From JAJFUV01 sp964561215 (GTDB taxonomy: Bacteria > Acidobacteriota > Terriglobia > Bryobacterales > Bryobacteraceae), in assembly GCA_964561215.1 (NCBI GenBank), contig CAZLOS010000007.1, positions 39,378-103,377 of the forward strand: a stretch of 64,000 nt of DNA. Reading direction: 5' to 3'. The translations under genes were made by a program, and so were the position numbers. The stretch's first letter is position 1. Every line of letters begins with the position of its first letter. Of the stretch, positions 16,755-24,670 are shown piece by piece. The notes beneath the pieces are model-generated. The model was given only the letters and a program-made list of their open reading frames with translations. It had not been told where the DNA came from and did not search any database.

Positions 16755-19673
16755 ATGCAACGCCTCCTCGACGAAGTCGTCTTTCGGGATCTCTCTCGCG
16801 CACGTTCCAGTATCGAGAACCTTTCAGGAGCAATTCCCGGCGAAACTCAAAAGCGGCTCCGTTATCTGCTCGCGTCCTCGCCCGATCCCGACGAGGCGTT
16901 GCTGTGCCTGGAGCGCTTGCACGAATCGCATCCGGAATCGTTCCGCCGTCTGGCGGCCAATTCCACCGCATTGCAGTACATGGTCGCCGTCTTCTCTTAT
17001 AGCCGCTTCCTTTCCGAGGCCGTGCTGCAATTTCCCGAATGGCTGGAGGATCTGGCCAAGGCTCGGAACATCGACCGCGTCCTTCCCGCCGAACAGATCG
17101 AGGACCGGCTGGAGGCGGCCCTGGCGGCGACGGGCGCTTCCGCGCCGCTGGCCCTCACGCTGGCTCTTTTCCGGCGGCGCCAGTTGCTTCGCATCGTACT
17201 CCGCGACGTTCTGAATATCGCCACGCTGCCCGAAACCACGGAAGAGATTTCGAACCTGGCCGACGCGATTCTGGAGGTTAGTTACCGCCATCTGCGAAAG
17301 GACATGGAACGCCGCTATGGCGTGCCCCAGCAGGTGGACGCGGACGGCAAGCACCGCGCCTGTTCGTTCGCCGTCGTGGCGCTCGGCAAGCTCGGCGGGC
17401 AGGAACTCAACTACAGCTCCGACATAGACCTGATGTTCCTCTATTCGGGCAACGGCGAAACCGACGGCGCGCACTCCATCAGCAACAAGGAGTTCTTCCA
17501 GAAGCTGGCGCATCAATACACGGAGCTGCTCTCCACGTACACGCCGGTGGGCGCCTGCTATCGCGTGGACCTGCGCCTGCGCCCCGACGGCAGGCTGGGC
17601 GAGATCTGCCTGTCCCGCGACGGCGCCATTCTTTACTACAAGACGCGGGCGCGGGACTGGGAATTGCAGATGCTGATCAAGGCGCGCCCGGCGGCGGGCG
17701 ACCACGCGCTGGGCAGGGAACTGCTCGAGACCCTGGAATCGCGCATCTATGCGACGACGCTGGATTTCGGCGCTGTGGAAAGCGTCTCGGCCACTCGCGA
17801 GCGCCTTCATGAGCAGGCAGCCCGAAGGCGCGGCAGCGCGTCGGGCTTTGATGTCAAGCTGGCGCGCGGCGGCATCCGCGACATTGAGTTCCTGGTGCAA
17901 TGCCTGCAGCGGCTGCACGGCGGGCGGGAGCCCTGGGTGCGCCACGGCGGCACGCTGCTGGCGCTGGCCCGCCTGCACGACAAGGATTTCCTGGACGATT
18001 CCGAATACTCGCGGCTGGCCTCCGCCTACCAGTTTCTGCGCACGCTCGAACACCGGCTGCAGTTCGACGAGGACCGACAGACGCACACGCTGCCCTCGGA
18101 TGCGGCCAAGCTGGAGACGTTCGCCCGCCGCATGCCGGCCGCCGAGATCGGCAAGGCGTCGTCGGCCGAAACGCTGCTGGGCGAGCTGAACGCGCACCTG
18201 GAGGAAGTGCAGGAGATCTACGAGCGCGTCATTCACGCGCAACGGCCCATCTATTACATGACGCCCGAGCCGGTCATCGAACCGGCGGGCGGCGTGGGAG
18301 CGGAGACACTGGACCATGTTCCGGAACCCGCGCCGAGCAATCTGGTAAGGTTCCTCGACGAGAAGGCGCCGCGGTTGGCCGCCATGATCGGCCGGGGCGA
18401 CCTGCGGCGCGGCCTGAACCTGTTCGAGCACTACCTCGAAAGGATTCTGAACGAGCCGGAGTGGCTCGGCTGGCTGGATCGCGACTCCACCTTGGCGGGA
18501 TACGTTTTCGAGATTTTCGATTGCAGCCAGTACTTCTCCGAGCATCTGATCCGCAACCCCGAATTGTTGCGAGAGTTGCGCGGCATGCGCGACTCGTCGA
18601 CCAGGGACCTTCCCTACTCCGGGCTGGTGACGGCGCTGAGCGACATGGGCGCCGTGCGGCGTTTCTTCCGTCGCGAGATGTTCCGCGTGCAGGCCGAAAG
18701 CATCTGCCTGCGCACGCCGATTTTCGAAACGCTCGAGCGCACCAGCGAACTCGCCGACGCGACCATCCAGGCCGCCTACCGCCTGGCAGTCGAAGAGGTC
18801 GCCGCGTCGCGGCCCCCCGCCGCCGGATACAAGCCCGAGAACCAGCTCATGGTGGTGGCGCTCGGCCGCCTGGGCATGCGCGAGTTCGATATGGCCAGCG
18901 ACGCCGACCTGGTCTTCGTTCTTCCCGACGCCGATCTACCCGAACTGCCCTTCTGGACCCGCGTCGCCGAGACCATCATCAACCGAATCACCGCGTACAC
19001 CGGCGAGGGTGTCATCTTCGCCGTCGACACGCGGCTGCGGCCTAATGGCCGCGAGGGCGCCCTGGTGCAGTCCGAGGAGAACTATCACGAGTACTTCGCC
19101 AAGCGCGCCGAGGCCTGGGAAGGCATCACGTATATGAAGTCGCGCGCCGTGGCTGGCGACATCGAGGGCGGCACGACGTTTTTGAATGAGCTGCAAAAGG
19201 TGGACTGGCGGCGTTACGGGCAGAGCGGACGCTCGCGGAAGGACCTGCTGCAGATGCGCCGGCGCCTGGAGAAGGAACTGAGCGCCGGCAACCCGCTCAA
19301 GGCAGGCCGCGGCTCCTATTACGACATCGACTTCGCGCTGATGTACTTGCGCCTGCGCGGCGCGGGCATATTCTTCAAGGTGTTGAATACGCCCGCGCGC
19401 ATCGACGTGGTTGAGCAGATGGGGCACCTGGAACGCGCCGACGCCGATTTCCTGCGCGACGCCTCCACTTTCTACCGCGCCGTGGACCACGGCATCCGCG
19501 TCTCGACCGGCCAGGCGGCGGGCGACCTGCCGAGGTCGGAGTCGCAACTGGAAGTGCTCAACGAACTGGCCGGGCGCTGGATTCCCGACTATCTGCACGA
19601 CCAGCCGCTGGCGATGGAACTCGCCCAGGTGCAGGAGCGCACCCGCGAGTTCTTCGACCGCCTGTTCGGGTGA
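16755..19673 (+). CDS. glnE: Bifunctional glutamine synthetase adenylyltransferase/deadenylase
   Basis: A 972-residue cytoplasmic enzyme that attaches AMP to, or removes it from, the glnA product according to nitrogen status, normally under PII control. It has two nucleotidyltransferase halves. The N-terminal (deadenylylase-type) half has GKLGGQELNYSSDIDLMF, with metal-binding Asp223 and Asp225. The C-terminal (adenylylase-type) half has GRLGMREFDMASDADLVFV, with Asp716 and Asp718, and then RLRPNGREGALV. A helical domain (about residues 430-560) separates them. The length matches the family. The start at 16755 is chosen because sequence before it is repeat and terminator. The target tyrosine is present in glnA of this window; no glnB/PII gene is seen here. 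Confidence 0.95.
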   Translation: MQRLLDEVVFRDLSRARSSIENLSGAIPGETQKRLRYLLASSPDPDEALLCLERLHESHPESFRRLAANSTALQYMVAVFSYSRFLSEAVLQFPEWLEDLAKARNIDRVLPAEQIEDRLEAALAATGASAPLALTLALFRRRQLLRIVLRDVLNIATLPETTEEISNLADAILEVSYRHLRKDMERRYGVPQQVDADGKHRACSFAVVALGKLGGQELNYSSDIDLMFLYSGNGETDGAHSISNKEFFQKLAHQYTELLSTYTPVGACYRVDLRLRPDGRLGEICLSRDGAILYYKTRARDWELQMLIKARPAAGDHALGRELLETLESRIYATTLDFGAVESVSATRERLHEQAARRRGSASGFDVKLARGGIRDIEFLVQCLQRLHGGREPWVRHGGTLLALARLHDKDFLDDSEYSRLASAYQFLRTLEHRLQFDEDRQTHTLPSDAAKLETFARRMPAAEIGKASSAETLLGELNAHLEEVQEIYERVIHAQRPIYYMTPEPVIEPAGGVGAETLDHVPEPAPSNLVRFLDEKAPRLAAMIGRGDLRRGLNLFEHYLERILNEPEWLGWLDRDSTLAGYVFEIFDCSQYFSEHLIRNPELLRELRGMRDSSTRDLPYSGLVTALSDMGAVRRFFRREMFRVQAESICLRTPIFETLERTSELADATIQAAYRLAVEEVAASRPPAAGYKPENQLMVVALGRLGMREFDMASDADLVFVLPDADLPELPFWTRVAETIINRITAYTGEGVIFAVDTRLRPNGREGALVQSEENYHEYFAKRAEAWEGITYMKSRAVAGDIEGGTTFLNELQKVDWRRYGQSGRSRKDLLQMRRRLEKELSAGNPLKAGRGSYYDIDFALMYLRLRGAGIFFKVLNTPARIDVVEQMGHLERADADFLRDASTFYRAVDHGIRVSTGQAAGDLPRSESQLEVLNELAGRWIPDYLHDQPLAMELAQVQERTREFFDRLFG

Positions 19674-19678
19674 GGCGA

Positions 19679-19698
19679 GGCAGGCGGAACCGCCTGCC
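19679..19698. terminator. Hairpin between convergent glnE and OmpA-family genes
   Basis: GGCAGGCGG pairs with CCGCCTGCC around a two-base centre, lying in the 30 bases between the two stop codons. There is no clear T tract, so a bidirectional terminator role is plausible but not certain. Confidence 0.5.
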
Positions 19699-19703
19699 GC
19701 ACA

Positions 19704-20744
19704 CTATTTCCTGACGAGTTCCACGCGCCGGTTCTGGGCGCGGCCTTGAGGCGTGTCGTTCGTGTCGACCGGCTTGGTGGCGCCCAGGCCCGCCGTGGTC
19801 AGGCGCCCGGCGTCGATCTTGAACTGAGTGACCAGTACGGACTTGACGGCCTCGGCACGGCGGCGCGAGAGATCCATGTTGGCGGCGGCGTTGCCAGCCG
19901 AATCGGTGTGGCCCTCGATGAGCAGGCGAAGGTTCGGATTCGTCTCCAGGCCCTTGGCGATGGATTGGATCACCGGGGCCGACTCCGGCTTCAGGCGGTC
20001 GCTCGCGGTATCGAACAGAATACCGTGCGTGACGAAGCGTCCGGCGGACGTGATGACCTGGCTGAAGTCCGGCGTGGATTCCGCGAAACGGACCGTCCGA
20101 TAGCCAAACGATTGCGGCGGGCCATAGAAGTCGTGAGCGAACTCCACGCCGCTGATCGCGGGCATCTCGATCTGGTTGAAGTCGAGCTGCTTCTCGCCAT
20201 TCACGAAAATCCGGAGGCGCCCATCCTGAACCCACAGCGCCAGCTTCGCCGGCTCGGCCCAGCTCATTTGCAACCGCTTGCGGCCGAGATCCTGGTACTT
20301 AGGCGCTTTGAGCTGAACCTGCAGGTCGCACTGATTGGGGCTGGCGGTTGTGCTGTAAACGAGGACCTGCTTTGTGCCCGAAAGCAGAATGAGATGGGCG
20401 ATCTCACGACCCTTGGGATCGAACTTGATCTCGGCTTCGTAAGTGAAGTTCTTGGGCAGCGCGGTTACATTGGGGAAGATGGATCCGCGCTGGCTGATAG
20501 TTAGTTGACGGACATCGCCCGCGGCCTGGAGTTCTGGAGCGGCGCCGCGGACCTTGAAATGGGGAGGGGCGTCGCCCGCGCTCATGTCCGTGAAATCGTC
20601 ATAGAAGATGGTTTTGCCGCCCGGGATAAAGGCTGACTTGATGGTGGTCATCTCCGGCTGCGCCGTGGGCGGCTGGGCCGGGACAGGAAGCCCTGCGAAA
20701 AGTAACAGGGCGGAAGCGAGTGCGGCTGAGCGCGGTAGAAGCAT
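19704..20744 (-). CDS. OmpA-family cell-envelope protein
   Basis: A 346-residue exported protein with a signal peptide (LLPRSAALASALLLFAGLPVPAQ). The middle (about 40-225) is a beta-rich, lectin/LamG-like region (IFYDDFTDMSAGDAPPHFKV, LALWVQDGRLRIFVNGEKQ). The C-terminal OmpA domain (about 235-346) binds peptidoglycan and carries ILFDTASDRLKPES, LLIEGHTDSAGN, LSRRRAEAVKSVL and NRRVELV. It probably tethers the outer membrane to the cell wall. The ATG at 20744 has GGAGA eight bases upstream; an ATG at 20765 is also possible. The combination of a LamG-like fold with OmpA is inferred from pattern rather than alignment. Confidence 0.82.
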   Translation of the reverse strand: MLLPRSAALASALLLFAGLPVPAQPPTAQPEMTTIKSAFIPGGKTIFYDDFTDMSAGDAPPHFKVRGAAPELQAAGDVRQLTISQRGSIFPNVTALPKNFTYEAEIKFDPKGREIAHLILLSGTKQVLVYSTTASPNQCDLQVQLKAPKYQDLGRKRLQMSWAEPAKLALWVQDGRLRIFVNGEKQLDFNQIEMPAISGVEFAHDFYGPPQSFGYRTVRFAESTPDFSQVITSAGRFVTHGILFDTASDRLKPESAPVIQSIAKGLETNPNLRLLIEGHTDSAGNAAANMDLSRRRAEAVKSVLVTQFKIDAGRLTTAGLGATKPVDTNDTPQGRAQNRRVELVRK

Positions 20745-20906
20745 CTGTGTTCTCCGAGACAACATCACCAGATTAGGGCCGGTGAGCCCGCTAGATTTGT
20801 ACCATGACACCGTCGTTACAAGCAAGATTGGAGGGCGCGCCAGCCCGCCGCGCTAAGGTATACTAGTTCACCACCCCACTCTTAGAACGCGGAAGGAGAC
20901 GTATCT

Positions 20907-22031
20907 ATGACCGTATCTTTTTATGGGCACGTAAGACAGTATCACAACATCAAGGCCGAAATCGACGCCAACATAGCCGAGGTGTTAGAGAGCGGCCAGT
21001 ATGTCATGGGTCCCGTGCTCAAGAAGTTCGAGAAAGAATTCGCCGCTTACAACGGCACCAAGTACGCCGTAGGTGTAGGCAACGGCACGGACGCCATCTG
21101 GCTTTCCCTGATGGCGCTGGGCATAGGACCGGGCGACGAGTGCATCACCACCACCAACACGTTCTTCGCTACGGCCGAGGCGATCTGGATTGCCGGCGCC
21201 ACGGCTGTCTTCGTCGATTCCGATCCGGTGACGAACTGCATCGATCCGGCCAAGATCGAAGCGGCCATCACACCGAAAACCAAGGCCATCGTTCCCGTGC
21301 ATCTTTACGGACAGTGCGCCGACATGAAAGCCATCCGCAAGATCGCCGACAAGCACAAGCTCCTGGTCGTCGAAGACAACGCCCAGGGCATCGGCGCGGC
21401 GGGAGACGGCTTTAAGATCGCCGAGCTGAGCGACGCCACCTGCACCAGCTTCATCATCCAGAAGAACCTGGGCACGTTCGGCGACGGCGGAGCGGTGGTG
21501 ACCAACAAGCCGGAAGTGGACCGCAGGGTCCGCAAGCTGCGCAATCACGGCTCCGACAAGCGCTCCTGCCACAGCTGCGGCTTCAACAGCCGCCTGGACG
21601 ATCTGCACGCCGCCATCCTCAGCGCCAAGCTGAAGCACATCGACGAATGGAACGACCTGCGCCGGAAGTGGGCCGCCCGCTACACGGCCGGCTTGAAGGG
21701 CGCGAAGTACTTCACGCTGCCCACCGAGCTGCCCGGCTACCGCCACATCTTCCATCTCTATGTGATCGAAACGAAGCAGGCCGCGCACCGCGATCCGTTG
21801 CTGGACTACCTGAACAAGAACGGCATCGACGCCAAGTGCCACTACCCCATCGCCATCCATCAGCAGGAAGGCTACCCGTGGGGCAAGGGCGCCCGCATCG
21901 TCGGGTCCATCGCCAACAGCGAGCGCAACGCCGCCTGCTGCATCACACTGCCCATTTATCCCGAGCTGACCGGGGAAGAGGTGGACTACACCATCGCCAG
22001 GACGCTCGAGTGGGACTCCCAACAGGGGTAA
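20907..22031 (+). CDS. DegT/DnrJ/EryC1/StrS-family sugar aminotransferase
   Basis: A 374-residue PLP enzyme of the sugar-nucleotide aminotransferase family. It has VGVGNGTDAIWLSLMALGIGPGDE, VPVHLYGQCADM, VVEDNAQGIGA and the Schiff-base lysine at residue 186 in QKNLGTFGDGGAVVT, followed by HGSDKRSCHSCGFNSRLDDLHAAIL. Products of this family are amino sugars for surface polysaccharides or secondary metabolites. GGAAGGAG precedes the ATG and a TATACT box lies at 20859-20864. The Gfo/Idh/MocA gene starts six bases after the stop, an arrangement also found in pathways that oxidise and then aminate a sugar. The substrate is not identifiable. Confidence 0.9.
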   Translation: MTVSFYGHVRQYHNIKAEIDANIAEVLESGQYVMGPVLKKFEKEFAAYNGTKYAVGVGNGTDAIWLSLMALGIGPGDECITTTNTFFATAEAIWIAGATAVFVDSDPVTNCIDPAKIEAAITPKTKAIVPVHLYGQCADMKAIRKIADKHKLLVVEDNAQGIGAAGDGFKIAELSDATCTSFIIQKNLGTFGDGGAVVTNKPEVDRRVRKLRNHGSDKRSCHSCGFNSRLDDLHAAILSAKLKHIDEWNDLRRKWAARYTAGLKGAKYFTLPTELPGYRHIFHLYVIETKQAAHRDPLLDYLNKNGIDAKCHYPIAIHQQEGYPWGKGARIVGSIANSERNAACCITLPIYPELTGEEVDYTIARTLEWDSQQG

Positions 22032-22037
22032 CGCGAT

Positions 22038-23108
22038 ATGCAGCGCAAGTATAAAGTCGTCGTGGTGGGCATGGGCAAGCGCGGCATGCACCATGCCACC
22101 ACCTTCCAATCCAACGGCCGCTTCGAGGTGGCGGGCATCTGCGACATCGACAAGGGTCGCCTGGACACCGCTGCGGCCAAGCTGGGCGTCACGCTGAAGG
22201 GCACCAATGCCGCCCAGGTGGCCGCCGCCGCCAAACCCGACGTGTTCTGTTTCTGCACGCTGCCGAATATCCGCAGGGATATGTTCCGCATCGGCATTGA
22301 AAGCGGCGCGAAGCTCATCGCCATGGAGAAGCCCGTCGCGCTCACCAGCGCCGAAGGCTTCGCCATCCGCGACATGGTGAATGCGAACGGCATCAAGGTG
22401 GTGGTGAGCCATCAGCACCGCTACGGCTCGCACTACCGGAAGGTGAAGGAGATCATTGCGAGCGGGGCGTTGGGGCGCGTCCACACGGTCTATGGAACCT
22501 CCACCGGGTGGATGGCCCACATGCTCTCGCACCTGATCGATTACACCCGCTGGTACAACAACGAAGCCGAAGCCGAGTGGGTCATGGCGCAGGCGGCCGG
22601 GCGCGGCAAGCTCACCGACGTGCATCCTTCGCCCGACTACATTGCGGGCATCGTGCATTATGCGAACGGAGTTCACGGCGTGCTGGAATGCGGCGCCGGC
22701 GCTCCGGACGTACCCGAAGTGGACGCCTGGTGGCGCAAGTGCCGGATCGGCGCGCAGGGAACCGACGGATTCGCTGAAACGCTCACCGGCGCCGGCTGGC
22801 GCTCGGTCACCAAGACGGGCTCGGCGTCGGGCACCGGCTCGATGAACTACGACCTCGACATGCCGCCCTACATACAGGAGATGGCCGACTGGCTGGACGA
22901 CGACGCCAAGGTACACTCCTGCAACTTCCAGAGTGCTTACAAGGGCTTCGAGATCATGATGGCGTTCTGCCGCTCGGCGGCCCAGGGCGGGCAAGTGGCC
23001 CTGCCGCTCACCGAGCCGGCCGACGAACTCGAAATGCTTCGCGGCGCTGTGAGCGCCCGCAAACTGCTCCTCTCGATGCCGGCCAACGCCAAGGAGTACC
23101 CTGGGTAG
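22038..23108 (+). CDS. Gfo/Idh/MocA-family oxidoreductase
   Basis: A 356-residue NAD(P)-dependent sugar or inositol dehydrogenase. The Rossmann motif VGMGKRGMHH is at residues 10-19, ICDID follows, and the family's EKP motif (AMEKPVALTS) has its catalytic-type lysine at residue 98. HQHRYGSHYRK and the beta-sheet C-terminal domain complete the fold. It is tightly coupled to the upstream aminotransferase, so the pair may make a keto sugar and aminate it. A purely catabolic role is also possible, since this family is greatly expanded in this lineage. Confidence 0.9.
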   Translation: MQRKYKVVVVGMGKRGMHHATTFQSNGRFEVAGICDIDKGRLDTAAAKLGVTLKGTNAAQVAAAAKPDVFCFCTLPNIRRDMFRIGIESGAKLIAMEKPVALTSAEGFAIRDMVNANGIKVVVSHQHRYGSHYRKVKEIIASGALGRVHTVYGTSTGWMAHMLSHLIDYTRWYNNEAEAEWVMAQAAGRGKLTDVHPSPDYIAGIVHYANGVHGVLECGAGAPDVPEVDAWWRKCRIGAQGTDGFAETLTGAGWRSVTKTGSASGTGSMNYDLDMPPYIQEMADWLDDDAKVHSCNFQSAYKGFEIMMAFCRSAAQGGQVALPLTEPADELEMLRGAVSARKLLLSMPANAKEYPG

Positions 23109-23120
23109 CCAGCCTGGAGG

Positions 23121-23211
23121 GCGGATTTCAATCCGCGCGGGAGTTCACGCCCGCTGCCTCTTCCGGCGGTTCGGCAAGCGGGCTTGAAAGTCCGCGCGAC
23201 TTGAAAGTCGC
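23121..23211. repeat. Cluster of three GA-loop hairpins
   Basis: Three short stems lie in 91 bases: GCGGATT-TC-AATCCGC (23121-23136), GCGGGCTT-GA-AAGTCCGC (23178-23195) and GCGACTT-GA-AAGTCGC (23196-23211). The first is the same design read on the other strand. It looks like an extragenic repeat element; it lies in the gap between the oxidoreductase and the next gene. Confidence 0.65.
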
Positions 23212-23278
23212 CCCCCGTTCAGGTGGGATCTTCCGCTTCTGTGTTATATGCTGGGACGGTTCCAGTTAGGAGGCAATC

Positions 23279-24670
23279 GTGTCCGAGCATCCTTTCAGAC
23301 TGTCCCGTCGTGAATTCGGTCTGGGCCTGGGCGCCGCGCCCGTGTTTGTCCCAGCCGCCCGCGCCGCGGTGAGCGGAGCGCCGTGGGACGCGCCCGCCGA
23401 AGTTCGTAAGGTTTTCGTGGGCGTTCCCAAGCCCACCTGGCCGAGACCCGACCTCGACTTCGCGCAAGAGATGGCCGGCATCAGCGCCAATCTCGCCGCG
23501 CTTGAAGCCCAGCACAAAGCCGAGGTCCACTTCACCGGCGGCGAGTGGCTCAGGAGCGCGGCGGACGTCGAACCGTGGGCCAGGAGCCTCGCCGGCTCGG
23601 ACGCCGTCCTGGTGCTGGACTTGACTTCCAGCACCTCCCCCATCATGCAGGCGCTGGCCAAGGTGGACATCGCGAAGCTCCTGTTCACGCGACCCATCAC
23701 CGGCTGGTCCTTCATGGACGGCGCGCGCTGGATTCAGAGCGGCGCCAAGGCTGACATGGTGGCATCGAGCAACTTCGAGGACCTGGTGCCGCTATTCCCG
23801 ATGCTGCGCGCCATTCATCACCTGAAACACAGCAAAGTGCTGGTGATCAACAGCCAGGGCCGCGGGGGAGCGGAGTTCGCCGCGCATTTCGGCACGCAGA
23901 TGGCGTACCCGGCTTATTCGGACCTCAAAGCCTCTTTCGAATCGATCGACGTCCGCAAGGCCGAGAAGGAAGGCGCCGAATTCGCCCGCAAGGCGCTGCG
24001 CGTGGTCGAGCCCTCACCCAATGACATTCGCGACGCCTGGCGCCTGTATTTGGGCGTGCGCGAGCTGCTCACAAAGGAGAAGGCCAACGCCATCACCATC
24101 GACTGCCTCGGCGGGTTCCGGCGCGGGGAACTGCCCGCGTATCCTTGCGTGGCCTGGACCATGCTGAACGACCTTGGAATGTACGGCGTCTGCGAATCGG
24201 ACCTGCCGTCGACCATGACACAGTTGCTGGTTACTTCCTACTCCGGCAAGCCCGGCTTCGTCTCCGATCCGACCTTCGACACCAGCCGCAACGAGGTCAT
24301 TCACGCACACTGCGTCGCGGCCACCTGCATGCGCGGCATCGGCGGCGCGCCTTCGCCGTTCAGCCTGCGCTCGCACATGGAGGACAACAAGGGGGTGTCG
24401 GTCGAAGTCGAAATGCCGGTGAGGGAAACCATCACCTGCGCGCGCTTCAATGACCCGAAGACGCTGGTCGCCTCCACTGGCGAAGCGACCGCCAACGTGG
24501 ACAGCCCGCGCGGCTGCCGGACCAAGATCGTGACGCGCGTCGCCGACGCCCGCAAGATGGTGGAGGGCTGGACCGGCGGACTGCACCGCGTCATCTTTTA
24601 TGGAGACCACATGGAAGCCGCCGAGCGGATGGGCCGCTTGATGGGCTTCCGGGTGAAGAGGGAATGCTGA
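23279..24670 (+). CDS. Exported protein with fucose/arabinose isomerase-like fold
   Basis: A 463-residue protein starting at a GTG preceded by AGGAGG. The N terminus (FRLSRREFGLGLGAAPVFVPAARA) looks like a twin-arginine signal. The body has an N-terminal region resembling the sugar-isomerase Rossmann-like half (GSDAVLVLDLTS, KVLVINSQGRGG). The C-terminal part (about 280-455; CESDLPSTMTQLLV, HAHCVAATCM) resembles the L-fucose isomerase C-terminal fold. Export of an isomerase-like protein is unusual, and I cannot identify the full metal-binding set. The stop codon overlaps the ATG of the following esterase gene (TGATG), so the two are translationally coupled and probably act on the same carbohydrate. 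The function is inferred only. Confidence 0.65.
   Translation: MSEHPFRLSRREFGLGLGAAPVFVPAARAAVSGAPWDAPAEVRKVFVGVPKPTWPRPDLDFAQEMAGISANLAALEAQHKAEVHFTGGEWLRSAADVEPWARSLAGSDAVLVLDLTSSTSPIMQALAKVDIAKLLFTRPITGWSFMDGARWIQSGAKADMVASSNFEDLVPLFPMLRAIHHLKHSKVLVINSQGRGGAEFAAHFGTQMAYPAYSDLKASFESIDVRKAEKEGAEFARKALRVVEPSPNDIRDAWRLYLGVRELLTKEKANAITIDCLGGFRRGELPAYPCVAWTMLNDLGMYGVCESDLPSTMTQLLVTSYSGKPGFVSDPTFDTSRNEVIHAHCVAATCMRGIGGAPSPFSLRSHMEDNKGVSVEVEMPVRETITCARFNDPKTLVASTGEATANVDSPRGCRTKIVTRVADARKMVEGWTGGLHRVIFYGDHMEAAERMGRLMGFRVKREC

Noticed and set aside
20985..22994. 669-residue open frame on the minus strand
   Set aside because: It lies antisense to the aminotransferase and oxidoreductase genes, has no recognisable domain and follows from high-GC codon use on the other strand.
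23121..23211. Hairpins read as a CRISPR fragment
   Set aside because: The units are unevenly spaced, differ in sequence and invert direction; no spacer pattern and no cas gene.
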